Origin: Patellaria atrata CBS 101060
Taxonomy: Eukaryota; Ascomycota; Dothideomycetes; Patellariales; Patellariaceae
Direction of reading: 5' to 3'
Assembly (NCBI GenBank): GCA_010093705.1
Contig: MU006094.1
Location: 1,401,550 to 1,465,549 of the forward strand
DNA length: 64,000 nt
Positions 22,496 to 35,965 of this stretch are shown here, piece by piece. The translations under genes and the position numbers were made by a program. Below the pieces are notes generated by a model. That model saw nothing but the letters and a program-made list of their open reading frames with translations, was not told the DNA's origin and made no database searches. Numbering within the stretch: position 1 is the first letter of the stretch; each line of letters opens with the position of its first letter.

Positions 22496-23001
22496 GTGGA
22501 AGTGGTTCCAATGGTGAATGTCAATATGGTAGCTTCAAGCACTGTGCACCCTCTGCGCACTTTGGATCGTTCGTATACTAGGTTATATTGCTATTGCTTT
22601 ATTGAATAATGATTATATCGTTTGAAATGGAGCAATTCAATCTATGTTCGAATCCATTCGAGCTCCTTTATATCTGATCATTTCAAGAGATTTGATAGAA
22701 CCTTACCTTGGGCCGCTTGGCCGATAAGGAGGGGCAAACTCATGGAACGAGGGGCTTGTTTACAGAGATGTTCGACGGACCTGCGACTTCCCGCGGACTC
22801 TCCGATATGGTTAGCGCCTTGTGGAGAATAGAGAGGGTAGATCTCCCAGGGCCCTATGCAAAGGATGAAGATCGTGGATCATATCTCATTACGATATATG
22901 TGTAGACAGTATATATGTTCTCTGGACTACAGTACGACTAATACCGTATTTTCTAAATCCGCAATGTGCAATGGTCACACATAAAGCCCCCAAATAGATT
23001 A
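22496..23001. other. Intergenic region between convergent genes
   Basis: This region holds the 3' ends of POP1 and the phytase-like gene. I see no gene or repeat in it. Confidence 0.6.
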
Positions 23002-24550
23002 CTATTTGATACTCACCCGGAATACCAGCATTTGATTTAGTAAGTTAAACCCGCTTGAATCCGCAAACGCATCTCTCCCAAAATTTTGATACCCTTCTTG
23101 CGTGATGAAGTCATTATCACTGCTGGCAAAGAGCCAGTACTCTCCCCTATGACCCTCGACCGGTACCAGTGCCAATCCTTCCCATTTCTCATTCAGTAGT
23201 CCCAGTGCATCGTTATCCGTTCCACCATTCAAGAGGCCGAACTTCGCGAGCTCACTGCTTATATTGATGTCGAGGAAACTGCACGTCTCTGCGGCTGTGA
23301 TGTCGGGTTTGAGCACACCAGCAGGAGAAACGGAACCGTTGTGGCCATCGTATGCACCCAGGATGTTTGTAGCAGACGCCAACGAGAAAACATCGATGTG
23401 CCTATATACGCTCTCTGTCTCGTCCTGCCCGCGACCGAAACCGGAGTCGCGCGCCAGAAGCAAGAATCTCCCATCCCCGAGAGCGAGGATTTCGCTTTGA
23501 GCGGCGGTGCGGGGGTTCTTGGTTTCGGTGGGGTCGTTGAAAACGGGAAGACGGACGACGTACTCTCCTACCAATCTGGGTGCGCGACCGTGGCGGTGCG
23601 AAAGGTCGTATTTCAGCAGACGCGCATGTCGTCTCGTGGTCCCGGCGGTGCCTCCATCTTGAATAGTTGCACTTTGAAGCAAGGTGTAAAGAGCTTTCTT
23701 CTCCGGATCATAGGAGAGACCTTCGAAGCCTTGATTGTTGCTACGACCGGAGGTTGGGATTTCTGGTACGGGGACTTGATCGGGATTATAGACAGGAGGG
23801 TTGTTAGAGGCGAAGGATTGCGTACCATTGCGGAGAGGGATGAAGGCTGGAGTTGGACGGATGGCGATATTCATTCGGCCTTTGGACGTAAAGTGGTAGA
23901 TATAGGGTCCGTATTCGTCAGATATCCAGAAGCCGCCACGGGAGTCGAGGACAAGGCCTTCGGGATCTATGGAGACGCGGGTGCCGCCTGGACCATTACC
24001 TCCAAACCCATTACCGGTGAATGTTGCCGCCGGGATGTCTGGGTAGCCTCGGAATTTGAGTACTGTTGTTGGGTCAAGGCCTGAAATTGGAGTCCCCGAG
24101 GGATCTGAGAAGAGAATTGTATCTTCATACTCAAAAGCTAGGTTGGGTGGTGATGGAGACTGAGTTGTAGGAGAGAAGGTTATAGAGAAGATGTGAATCC
24201 GAGGTTGATAAGCTGTTGTCCCTTCCGTATTCCTATCCATGGGCTGTAAACAAAGCGGGATGAATGTTTAAGAACAAGACGACATACCAACCGCGATCTG
24301 GTAGCGCATACAAAGTACCCTTGTACTTCCCACCTCGTATTTTCTTCCAGCTACCTTTTTTGATGGCAATACTGCTCCCCATCGACAGGGTATCCCCATA
24401 TTTATCGGTGAAGTTTGCAGCGACAATGCCGTAACCGGCAAGCTCTTTGTAAGTGAAGGTCTTGCCTGCGCAGCTTGCCTTACTCACATATGTCGAAGCA
24501 GTGGCAATTGGAGCAACAATGATGACTGATAGTAATCGAAGAAAATGCAT
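23002..24550 (-). CDS. Secreted phytase-like (esterase-like of phytase) domain protein
   Basis: Two exons (24550-24288, 24232-23002) encode 497 aa. Residues 1-19 form a signal peptide (hydrophobic core ending ATAS). The phytase-like fold is seen from LYALPDRGWNTEGT through PEGLVLDSRGGFWISDEYGP, NQGFEGLSYDPEKKALY and NEKWEGLALVPVEG to ASSDNDFITQEG. These motifs define the esterase-like-of-phytase family (PF13449). The exon join (acceptor GGATAG at 24233) restores the family motif DRGWNTEG. Enzyme activity in this family is poorly established; phosphoesterase or lactonase-like activity are both possible. Secretion is strongly suggested. It is transcribed toward POP1. Confidence 0.88.
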
Positions 24551-27500
24551 CTTCCTATAGGACGTAGACAATCTTAGTTAGAGATGCGAGGAGCTAACGA
24601 GTGGCTCCCATGGTGCTGGTGCTGGGACATGCAGGTTTTTGTACTGTACGGTGGCTGGCGATGTTGTAAATTGCTTCTGCGGGACCTGCATCGTTGACGT
24701 TCTGTAAAGTTTATCTAGATTCTGGAGTCAGCTTTGATATACGGCCTGACAGGTGGGTAATCCATCTATTTACGCGGATATTCACACGTGGGGCAACTAG
24801 TAAACGCCCTGACAGGCTGACACTGTTGCTTTTCCACCGAACACATCTCCGCTCGAGGGACTAATAACTGACCATCAGTTACTAGATAGTAGTTCTAACG
24901 AGTGAATGAAAGTATGAAATGTCCACAGCTTGTGTTGAAAATCTAGAAAGAAGAGTAGAAAAACCCAAACAGAAAAGTGGAAGTCTTTACTTGGGCGAAT
25001 GCTGGGTTCAGTTGTTCTCAGACCAATGAAAGGCGTCTCATTACCTTGAGTAGAAGATACCCTGATGTTGAGATGGCGATTGAAGATGATCCATTAATAA
25101 GGTACGAGTACTGAAGTATTTCCAGAGCCCAGGGCCCAGAGCTGTCCAGTACAAACTACTGTATTCTCTGTCTTCTTGATGGAGCTTCAAAACTGCCCTA
25201 GAATAGAATAGCTCTAGTATCATAAATAAAGGGGGCGCTAACTTTAAGCGCTTTTAGGACAGGGAGCTCTTGTTCTGACGTCGCTCAACGGATGCAAGTA
25301 ACCTTATGGGTTCGATCAATGTGCATGAGATCGATGTCGAAGAGGGTACATGAGAGCTGAAAGATCTAAAGGATGCAAGGCTAGATAGCCCTACAATCCC
25401 CTGCAGTGTAGAAGATTACTTTCGAAACTCTCACATTCGGAGCATAGATCAGTTACGCTGATTGATTAGGACCCTAAATTTCTGTCCCTATTTGTTTGAC
25501 TTCGATCAGAGAATGGGAGCATGATGAAAGTGGTGTGGTACGAGTGCAAAAAGTCCGGAATCTAATTCAACACGGAATAGCTATGAGATTCAGCTTCTTA
25601 CATGATAAAAGAAGGCAAACAGTTCCTTGGTGCTCTACACCACATTTCAAAAAGTATGCAAGACTAGAGCAATACTGACTGATGATAACTCTGCCTACCT
25701 GTAAATGCTTTCAGAGCGCTTCGACGTACAGTGCACGGGAGAGATGAGAATATCGCGGTCAAGGCAGCAGGAGCACTATGTGACCCTAACCACGTTCAAT
25801 CCGCATCATTCTACTGCTCAAGCTGAGAATTCGGGAAATTAACTTGTAATCCTGGTTATTATCTTCAGCTGAGAGGATGAGTGTGACAAGTCTACTGTAC
25901 TAAACGAGGAACGTCTTTCAAAAGGAAACAGAGGCTCATGAACCTCCCGTGCGGCTTTGATCATGTGCACTTTGCAGCGATGGATTCCGTAAGACTAAGG
26001 CCCTGTGCTTTCCGGTCAAGAACTGAAAGCATGGCCTCTCGCAGACTAGGTAACACCAAACTCTACTCCAAAGCCGCAGTCAAAAGCCCTGGCTGGGGAA
26101 TTTTGATCCCTAGCATGGAGGTTGGCATGAAGATGTAGGGGCTTGCAAATTTAATATTGTCGCATAAATTTTCTTAGAGCATTCATAGGTCGCAGGTGAA
26201 GAGTCCTTGCACCCAATATCGGAATATTGCAACATCTTAGACTCAGCCGTGCATCATCTACGACATTTCCTAAGTCCTCATTGCTTACTTTTGAAGACAA
26301 GAATCGCCAAATGCCTTACCGGCTGCGAGTTCACCAAAGGTGGCTCGAATAATTGATTCATTTCCTGGCCTATCCAACCGGATACTGGCCGAATGCACTC
26401 GCCCCAGATAAAACACTCCGTTCCTGAATGTGCATCCCCTGGGATATAGCATCTTATCAAGCAACTTTCAACGGAATATTCCCCATGCCGATGTTTCTGC
26501 CAGAAGTATCCTAGCTGTAAACGAGGAATCTGGACTCCAGTGTACGTATTGTTCTTTTGGCTTGGGTCTTGAAAACGGTATGGCGAGGTTCACCGCTTGT
26601 TTGAAATGTTGCTCGGCCACCGGAAGCCAACAAGACATACCAATACTAAGTCCAACAATTCGAGACGTTCGTACTAGCTCTACTATAACGGGTAGATGGT
26701 CGCTAGGTAATCCTGAATCGGTGAGACTCCAACATAGGGATGCATGCGAATATCTGGTGTAGATCGTCAGTCTAGCTGGGATGTTGAAGATATGTAGCTT
26801 TCAGGGTAAAGCGACTGAATCAATTAATAGCAATAATAGGAATGCGAAAGATAGAGTGAGAGTAAAACCTGTTTCTGGGTGTGAGGCGTCCGTACATTGG
26901 AACAGCGACCTGATGCGCCTAGCAGTGACTTGCAAAATAACGCAGGGTGAACTGACAACGACTGTTCGCTTCGATTACAACTTCTTCAACTTGTTTGCTA
27001 TCGTTTGGAACCCTGTGAGCTAAGTCAACTAACTTACTATGGTTTTTTAGCCTCGTAACCTACATTAGATGTAGAGAACAATTCGCCTGCTATGGACTCT
27101 TTGTCCAGATATTAATTTTGGAGAGGAATTACACACCAACGCAGCAGCCGGGAGGGTTTCAGGCTCTTCCAGTCCCCAGTCAAGCCTTGAAGGTGATAGG
27201 AACGATAGAAGGGCTGCAGAAGCGGCAGCCACAGCATCCGGGGTATTTCGATAAAATACGATCAGCATCATTTGCTGGGTTAAGCTAGATACCATCTAAT
27301 TCAGGGGGAGCATTATGCGATGAGGCACTATGCTTGCTTTCCATGCCAGAACCAAGTCATATATAATGCACCGAGATGCCATCAAAACCAATATCTCTGT
27401 CCACAACATCTTATCACATCAAGCTCTATTCTTTGGCGAAGAGAGTACAAGACGTTCCGTGCTCTTCTCAGTGTTACCGTCCCATCGACCATAATTCAAA

Positions 27501-29947
27501 CTCTGTTGTAATCTTCATTTTTTATCCACACTTTTGACATGGCAAGCAAAAATAACGGCTATAATGCTGGCACGGTTATTTCAGACGCACAAAGGGACAT
27601 TGATATCTCAAGTATGCATCAACTGAACGTATGTCACTACAATGCTCTCAGCCAGTAATGACGCCGAAAGGGGTTAATGGTGAAGAATTAGATAATGATT
27701 TGTACCAGCGGCGCTGGCGGGCACGATATGGAAATCCATGCTAGCGCACCCTCACAGAGGAATGAGAATGATGCGGTTCGGTCCAGGTTCAAGGAATCTT
27801 ATGCTCTTGAGAGATACCTAGAAGAGACGAAACATGAGCAACCATGGACCGGGGTTCAATAGACAACGATTGGTATGAACCGTAAGAATAATCGACCGGG
27901 AATGGGGATTCAAAAATGATGGTGAAAAGGTCCCTTAACGCAGCCAGAAACTTTCTACGGTCACAAGTTCCGGGGTACTGTAATTAGAGCGAAGGGCAAC
28001 ATATCCGGGATACGAACCGAAAATGGGTCAGCAATGCTGGGTACTCGAGTGCTATTTTTGACAGTTATCCGTACAGTACAGATGCTTCCCTGTACAAAAG
28101 TATTAATGTTCCTTGTTTTTCCATGTACTCAAAAAGGTTTAAAGAGCAGTTTAACTTAGACGAGACATGGCGATGTATGAGAAGAGCATTTCTTTTAAAG
28201 AAATCCATTGAATAGGATACTTTGGTGATACACTTTTGAGGAAGAACCTTTTGATTTTGATTCTTTGATTAAGACATAGGAAGTGAGATAGCCGAAATTC
28301 ACGGTAGTAGAAGGCGAATCCATGACCACAGATACGGAAAGTGATCTATGGTAATTTTGTTCATCTCCTTCCTATAGTGTTACACAAATCAATTTGGAAG
28401 CGAAGGATCTGTCTGTGATGGTGTATCTGCTCAGGGGATGATTGGTTGTTGAGACACCATCTCGCTTGACAGTTGATGGCATTTTGGAGGCGAAAACAGC
28501 GAAGCCAACAACAACTCCAGTTCTACCCCTGTGCTTCTCAATTGTAAAAATGGGAATGAAATGGGCCGGTCCAAAGGATAATGGGATGAGCGAATTTGGA
28601 AAGACATTCCTCCCTTCAGGATCAGCTTGTACCGTACAGCTGAAGTATCTCACTCTTCCTTGAGGTACGGTGGTTTGATTAAGATGGTGCCCGCAAGTTG
28701 ATCTTAGAACAAAAAGATGACAGACATGTCTATAAGATGCAAGGCCAAAGGTAATGGATAGGATGACTTTTAGTTGTTAGGAATACTTGGACTTGGAGAG
28801 AATAGGGGTTCTAAGGTACCTTGGTACTCAAGTGCTGAGTTGCCAAGAGATTATTTGATAAGATAAGATGGTTTTAGATTGGATGATCACGTGTTTCTCT
28901 TTCCATCTCACTGTCGTGTCGTGTAACTACAAAGGTGGTTCTACCTATATACCTATATCGAAACATGAGATGGCTTCTCCAGTTCAAAATCTTAATCCCG
29001 AGTTTCGAATGTTTTATATATATTAAGAGCGGAGATGCAACAATTCTATTTCTTCCCCAGCTTTTTCCCCGTCTTTCATCTGGCGCTAGAACTTCCACCA
29101 ACTCCTCTCAGCCACCGACGAGAATACTGTACCTAAGCTATCATCTAAACTTCCATTTTCCCTGCTTGAGTGCACTTTAATCAATACAGAACAGAATAGA
29201 ACACACTCTTTTTCCTTCTTTCTCTTCTCTCTTTTATTTCCAAGTGCTAGTTCTACCCGACCTTGGAAACTTTGCGGTATTGGAACAAGAATCGCTGCCT
29301 ACCTTGCCTGGGTGTCCCGCCCCTCGTCTTCTACCTACTCTCTGATTCTCTCACGATCCACAAAGCATCCCTAAAATGCATACCTTCTGAAGCAATCCTT
29401 CCAGTCCGAAATATCCTAATTCCTTAACACTTGTACCAACCCGTGCCACCCTTATTCCAGCCGGCTGTGATCATTCCCGATATACAGTAGAACTACAAGG
29501 TATACGTTCGAACAACCCTGGCTCCAGACACTCCTTGAAACAAAGCTGTCCAAAGCGAGCGACAGCACATCCAACCTTAACTTCACGACTTCATTACTGC
29601 TACCTTATCCGTGGTGCTGGTCGCCTGGGTATTTTCATGACAGACGTCAAATCCAGCACTCCATTGAGTTCGCGAGCGCTGCAACACTTCACAACTTTAG
29701 CCATCTCTACCAACATCGCCCCCAAACTACAGCAGAGCGACATGCTAGCTCTTTGAGACGTAACCTGAACGCTGTTCCTCCACGCCTTTTCTTGTGCATC
29801 AACCCGGTTGTGGTGCGGTGCTACTTGATAATCACACAGCCCGCGAGCTGCGATCAACGAACAACCTCCCTTAGCTCCACTACCGGTTCCTACATCCAAT
29901 TTCACTACATATCGGCTCGAGGACAGCTCGAGTCTAAGACGGACGAA
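24551..29947. other. Gene-poor stretch
   Basis: This 5.4 kb stretch has only short open frames without domain signals on either strand. I found no reverse transcriptase, transposase or other mobile-element motif and no long repeat. GTACWGTAC sites occur at 24641 and 28071. The right end is the leader and promoter of the Skt5 gene: TATATATA-like DNA at 29015-29023, then a C/T-rich block (29208-29245), then about 700 bases to the ATG. The presence of an undetected gene with very short exons cannot be excluded. Confidence 0.5.
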
Positions 29948-32900
29948 ATGGCCTACGATCAGAGATCTGCTTACCAACCGCCTCCGCGGCCTTATTATCA
30001 AGAACGACAGAACATGCAGTCGCAAGGCTTCGACATGCGACAACGCCAACAACAACAACAAGAATACTACGATAATAGCGGATATGATAGCTATGGGTAT
30101 GAGGATTATAATGATTATCAAGGCGGAAATGATAACCATAATCAATACGGTGAAGAATACGGTAAAGGAAACTCAGGCCAGCAAGACATACGCCCACAGT
30201 TTGACGATCGAGGCCCGCAAGGAGACGTTCGGGGTCAGTATCGTCCACCTCCGCAACAGCAACAGCGATATTGTGGTCAACGGACAGGCCCAGGACCGCC
30301 AAATCAATATCCTAACGGACAAACTCGGCAGTATGGCGGAGCAGACCGCAATTATCAAGAACCCAGTCAACCCGTAAGCCCATTGGGTAATTACTCATCT
30401 CCATCGTCAAGCCAACCACAGGTTGGAGGAAGACCATCGCAGCAACATGGCCCGGGAAGGGGCCCCCCATCTAGAGGTAGGATGCATGTAAACAAATGAA
30501 TTCTGGATTTCCTTGCGTACTAATAATATCTCAGATCGGCGACCTGCGGTTTCCCCCATATCTCCCGAGGTGCAAAACTTCGACAGCCCTTTCCCCGTCT
30601 TTCCGTCGCAGAAACAAAACCCACACAAGGAGCAATATGCGATCGATGATGGGATGGCCGGGTTAAACCTCGAGGATTATAGAATACCAGATGAAGCACC
30701 GCGCCCAGGCACTGCTGGTCGTACTCGGGCAACCCCCCAACGTCAGCCCATGTATAATGATCAGATTCCAAGATCTCGATCTGCACAAGGCAATCGACCC
30801 TCGAGGGAAGGATCTTTTGGTCATGGCAATGGATATCAGGATGGCCAAGGAGGATACCAGAGACCTCCGCCACAGCAGCAGTGGAGGGAACCGCCCCGTC
30901 CATCGCAGCGACAAATGCGTGGCGGATATCAGAATATGCCGGGCGGCAATCGACCACGGCCTGGGCCGCCATCTCCTTCGCATGCCGCATTTGGTCCAAA
31001 CAGTCAGCGATCTATGACCATGCCACATAGCCGACCTCACGGGCAAGGTTTCCGTCCAGAGCCTCCTGCACAATGGACGGAACCTGGTCCTGCAGCGGGT
31101 TATCATGGACCGGAGTCACCTTCGTACATTCCCCCTCGTCCATCTACCTCTTCGAGCAATCGGCATCAAGGGCTAACGAACCAGAACAGAGGATACAATG
31201 ACGGGCTACCGGAATCTCAGTCTTCACATCCACCGAGAGCTTACGACCAAAATAACGCCCGACGAGGGTCATTGGACGACGTTTACGACACGTACTATGA
31301 TAATCAAGCTCCTGTTGCCCAACAACGCCAAATCTTTCCTCCGGTTACTAGAGAGGTCCAGATTGAGGCTGAGATGCCTAACTTCGAGCTGCAAGCATCG
31401 TCCCGTCCAATGCATCAAAAGCAAGATGCTGTCCCCGTGGCTCAACTTGGGTCTGGCGACAGCTATAACGACTATCACGGTCAGACTCAGAATTCGGAGC
31501 CTAATCAGAAGGAATTCGTCTTTGAGATGCCAGGAGACATGCCGGCTATACTCCCTGTTCAACGGATGAACCCGGGACATATGGAGAGAAACAACGATCC
31601 GTACAGTCATGGGGATGGCAGGAAAACAGCACCTCCTGTAGCTCAAGAGCAAGGTTATTCTCCGCATCCAAATCAACAATTCTACAAACCAGGCTATCCC
31701 CAAATGCACCGTAACGCGTCAGGTCACAGCCAACGGTCAGACCCCGGTCCTCGTCCTCAGGGTGACGGCCGAATGGGACTGCAACAAGAAATGGTGCAAC
31801 GAACACCTTCCGCTAATCAAGGCCAGGGATTACAACAAGGAACAATGCAACGAAACCTTTCCACTAACCAAGGCCAGGGCCTTCCCCATAATGGTCGCCC
31901 TGGTCTCCCTCAAGCTAGACGCTCAAATCCCGATGCTCTTCCTCAACACCCTACCCCTGTTCGTCCCGGATTAATGGAAAGTAATTCTGGCGGGAACTCT
32001 AGACCACCACCTGTGCGTCAGTACGCCACTGATCCCCCACTGTCTAGGCAAGCGACAATGCAATCAAGCGCTCCTGCAAATAGCAAACCTAGCGCTGAGA
32101 GACGGGTATCGGGTCCCGTAACGCAACAGGAACTCGACAACCTCCGCCCTCTTGTCAAATCGGGCTCAGCGGACAACAAGACCCAACTCAAGTACGCCAA
32201 GAAGCTCATCGAGGCCGCCGACGTTCTCACCCGGACCATGGAACAGCGCAGCGCGGCAAAAGCAAGAGAGAGATTCATTCTCGACGCTCATAAAGTGATT
32301 AAGAAGCTCGTTAGCAATGGGTATCCGGATGCTATGTTCTACCTCGCCGACTGCTATGGCCAAGGTCTTCTGGGACTGGCGGTCGACAATAAAGAGGCTT
32401 TCAAGCTCTATCAATCGGCGGCGAAAGGGGGACATGCCCAAGGCGCTTATAGAACGGCCGTGTGTTGCGAGATGGGCTCTGAGGAGGGGGGTGGCACTCA
32501 TAAAGACCCATTGAAGGCGGTGCAGTGGTATAAGCGTGCTGCGGCATTGGGGGATGTCTCGGCCATGTACAAGATGGGCATGATTCTGCTGAAGGGTTTG
32601 CTTGGCCAGCAACGTAACTTGGGGGATGCACTTACGTGGCTTAAACGTGCCGCGGAACGAGCGGACGAGGATAACCCGCACGCTCTCCATGAATTAGGAA
32701 CACTTTACGAGTCACCGGTCCAGAATGACAAGATCATCAGAGATGAAGCCTACGCGTTTTCCCTATTCAAGCAGGCAGCTGACTTGGGCTATAAACACTC
32801 ACAATTCCGCGTTGCTGAAGCGTATGAGCACGGCCTCTTCGGTTGCCCCGTTGACGCCCGTGCTAGCATTGCCTGGTACAGCAAAGCGGCTGCACAAGAG

Positions 32901-33351
32901 GAGCATAATAGCGGGCTTGCACTCTCGGGATGGTATCTGACGGGCGCTCAAGGCATACTTGAGCAGAGCGATACCGAAGCATATCTATGGGCACGGAAGG
33001 CGGCATGTGCGAATCCACCGTTGGCGAAGGCTATGTTCGCGATGGGATACTTTACGGAAACCGGGATCGGGTGTCCGAGGAGTCTGGAGGAGGCGAAAAG
33101 ATGGTACGGAAGGGCAGCTGGTAAGTTTCGAAACCTTCCTTCCTTGGCGCCATTTTACCCACTTTCTTTTTCTCGGCGCTCAGAGTAGAAGGGAGAATAG
33201 CTAGCTGACGGTCTCTTTAGCATACGATTTCCCGAAAGCGAAAGAGAGACTCGAAGAACTGAAGCGCGGAGGCGCAAAAGCACAGAAGAGCAGAGAGAGA
33301 CTGAGCAGAACTAATCAGAAGCAAAATGAAGAGAATTGTGTTATTATGTAA
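29948..33351 (+). CDS. Chitin synthase activator Skt5/Chs4-like, Sel1-repeat protein with CaaX box
   Basis: Three exons (29948-30476, 30535-33120, 33221-33351) encode 1,081 aa. The first 690 or so residues are disordered and rich in Gln, Pro, Gly, Tyr and Arg. About seven Sel1-type helical repeats follow, from DAMFYLADCYGQGLLG through YKHSQFRVAEAYEHG to MFAMGYFTETGIGCPRSLEE. The last four residues are CVIM, a farnesylation CaaX box found at the end of Skt5/Chs4 proteins. These bind class IV chitin synthase (Chs3) and bring it to the plasma membrane at growth and septation sites. The short last exon that supplies CVIM was found by following the intron at 33121-33220. The leader is long and pyrimidine-rich. 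Yeast Skt5 is about 700 aa, so the N-terminal region here is extended. Confidence 0.93.
31776..31877 (+). repeat. 51-bp coding tandem duplication in the Skt5 disordered region
   Basis: Two consecutive 17-residue units begin GLQQEMVQRTPSANQGQ and GLQQGTMQRNLSTNQGQ. The unit starts are 51 bases apart (31776 and 31827), so the frame is kept. The copies have diverged at several positions, so the duplication is not recent. Confidence 0.8.
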
Positions 33352-34812
33352 GGGTCAGAGTGAAAGCACTGCAGATTGCGCGCCAGGCATGAATGGATTT
33401 GGCAATATTCGATCCCTTAGGTGGATATTTGCATTCGCGTGGCGTTGGGGATGATACCCGTGAGTTTGGGGCACGGGTAGGCTGTTAGTTGTCCTTTTAC
33501 TTTCTTTCGACCAATATCCAAGGCCCCGAAGCGTGCTGAATATCGTTACTTCTTCACACATCTTTCATATCTTCCGTGCTTATCTCAGTTTGGTGCTAAT
33601 ACCGCCGACGTCGATATGTCAGTATCTGTGATCCTATCTTATGTTTTCCATTGTACATCTTTCAGCTTGGAAGAGGAAAAGGTAAGATTCAATTCGCTAT
33701 GTGGTACTTCTTTTTCCGATGACATACTACGAGGTCTCTTTCCAACCGGAAATTGTATCAACTCCCCATTTCCATATAGTGGGTGAAGATGGTGTGTTCG
33801 CCGGTAAAGCATTCGTACGCCGCCAAGAACTTTATGCACCCCTTTGTGAGGTGGTGAATGAAAACGGGATGATGCAACTATTATTGAAAAGGGTGTTCGA
33901 ACTCTTCGAACGTATCAATATCCAGAACTTGGGTCGGATATTACGTGACATGACCAGTGATGGCAAAGGAGAACTGTACATCAGATTGTATATTAGGTAT
34001 CACGTACGCTGTACAGGAAAGGGGAATTCGTGAAGAGGGCCGAGCTACGGGTTCAGGGGTAATCCTCAGTGTAGGAATTTTCCCTTTTAAACTCTTCGTA
34101 TGCAATGCGGAAGATTAATGCAAGGGACCTGAGAGGGATTTGTACAATCTATACAGTGTGTATTCTTTATATCGCGTCGGGGATAGCTACTTAGGATGGT
34201 CGGTGGTGAACTTTTCTCCGTCCGAGTCGAAGGGGAGATCCACATGGACATACTCTCGGCAGGTACGCTGGCTGGAACGCATCGCGCACTTGGGTCACGA
34301 ATCTGTACATCGTGGCTTTGTACAACTTTATATACTAGCTGCGACATATGTTTGAGACAACCGACACCGTACGTTTGCAGGTCCGAGGCCGAACGAGAGA
34401 GCGGTTCCAAAATCCTTCAGGAAAGTACGGCGGCACGGATCAGTTCGTGCAATTGAACTAGGGATCTGTATTAGCGGTTTCGCACCGCATTATACGGATC
34501 TTTTGATAAGTGCTAAAGCTCCTTGGGAGTGTACTTCTGCAAGACTAAGATTCATAAGGTACCTGTCTCTAAGAATTCTAAAAGCAGCACAACCGGCGAT
34601 GTGAATAATACCATAAGAGCAACAGCATATGCCCGACCGGAAATCCATGACTTCACTTTTACAACCATAGCTCCTAGTCCATAAAGACCTGTATCTTCCC
34701 CTTGAATCTATCTCGCGCAATTGCATCACTAATCGAGCTATCAAATTTCCATCAACTCCCACTTCTTATCCAATCTCTTATTTCCTAACGGCAGTTTCCC
34801 CACTCCAATACC
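33352..34812. other. Intergenic region
   Basis: This region holds the 3' flank of the Skt5 gene and the 3' flank of the tail-anchored gene on the other strand. The open frame at 33701-34033 has no family resemblance and is not called. I see no repeat. Confidence 0.5.
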
Positions 34813-35404
34813 TTAACCCCTTCCCATAATCACCTCGACCACAATCCCAGCAGCGACTAGACTCAGCACAATGGCCCCGACGATCCCATGCCCTAAAGCC
34901 CATTTCCGCCATCGCCTACCCGGCACAGCGATAGGACGAAATGCGCAGTCAGCACTTGAGCATGCACACGCCTCTAGGTCGGATAAGCTCGCGGCGTTTG
35001 ATGTAAGAGTTGGAGGCGAGGTGCGGCCGGGAGAGGACTCAAGAGCGGGAAGTGGGATTAGAGCGATGACCGGGTGCGTGGGCTTCCGTGAGCTGTCAAT
35101 TTGTACGGTCTGAGAGGTTGAATGTATGGTGAGGTAGGATCCTAATCAAGGTACAGACCTTCTGATTGCCTGGAAGAGTCCTGTGAGTCTGGATCGTACT
35201 GGAAATAGTAGATGGTGGTAGTCGAATCCCGTAGAGCGTTCTCTTCGTACTGTGACGGTGGGAGAAAGGAGAGGCAAGTATCTCAATCCTAGACTCAATA
35301 TCAAGCCGGCCTGATGGTGTACAAGGCCTCTCTACCGAGTCCTTAATCCTGCTTGGCTGCTTGAATACTAAAACCAGTTTGGTGTTTCTCGAGCTTTGCG
35401 ACAC
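34813..35404 (-). CDS. Probable small tail-anchored membrane protein (5' end unresolved)
   Basis: The last exon, 35109-34813, reads 98 residues to TAA. It joins in frame across a 49-nt intron (35158-35110, donor GTCTGT, acceptor CTCTCAG) to an upstream open stretch that runs back to about 35404. The C-terminus is basic RRWRKWALGHG followed by a 19-residue hydrophobic segment (IVGAIVLSLVAAGIVVEVI) and the short end MGRG. That is the layout of a tail-anchored or single-span protein. Before it lies a Ser/Thr/Pro-rich stretch with CACSSADC. No in-frame ATG was found, so at least one more upstream exon is needed. I recognise no family, and protein-like composition with a good membrane segment is the main support. 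Confidence 0.45.
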
Positions 35405-35965
35405 GTAATGGCATCAGTTGGGATGGCCGACGAAAGGATACAAAGAGATAAAAGTTGGTGATTTGCGTTCTCTCTGGATATACTTATCAAGGAGATAGAT
35501 TTCTGAAGAGGATTGCTGTAGAATCGAAGTACAAATTAGCAGCAGTTGAACTCTGAATGATGAGGGTTATACTTGGTATATGTAGTCTATTTGGGAGAAG
35601 GTACAGTACGATGCTAGTGGTAATGAAAAGTTTAATACTATAACAACAGCAAAAATTAAAATGAAAAGCCAGAAAGTACCTAAGGAACATTTGCAAGAGT
35701 GTTGAGGATGACAGTCCAAAAACGGCGGCTGTGCGTAATTATCACTACCAGTTGTCGAACTTGTCAAAGAGAATAGTGATGAGCACAACGCAACCGAAAC
35801 TAAGACATACGCAAGACCATAGATGATATGTAAAATGAAAAAGCTTTTCTCCTCTAATTACACACCAGGGGTTGCTTCAAGATGTGTAAGTAAATTAACA
35901 AATTGCCATACAGGAAAAGGAGTAAGAGACATCGTGAACAGCAAACAAGATCAGGGGGGCACTTC
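35405..35965. other. Intergenic region
   Basis: This is an A/T-rich stretch between the tail-anchored gene and the laccase 3' end. One GTACAGTAC site lies at 35601-35609. It may include the missing first exon of the tail-anchored protein gene. Confidence 0.45.

Noticed and set aside
20534-22560. Several long frames antisense or out of frame to POP1 and the Skt5 gene
   Set aside because: They are shadows of the real coding frames, with no domain signals of their own.
26430-27023. Open frames of 110 and 80 aa in the gene-poor stretch
   Set aside because: There are no domain features, no plausible splice joins extending them, and the composition resembles non-coding DNA.
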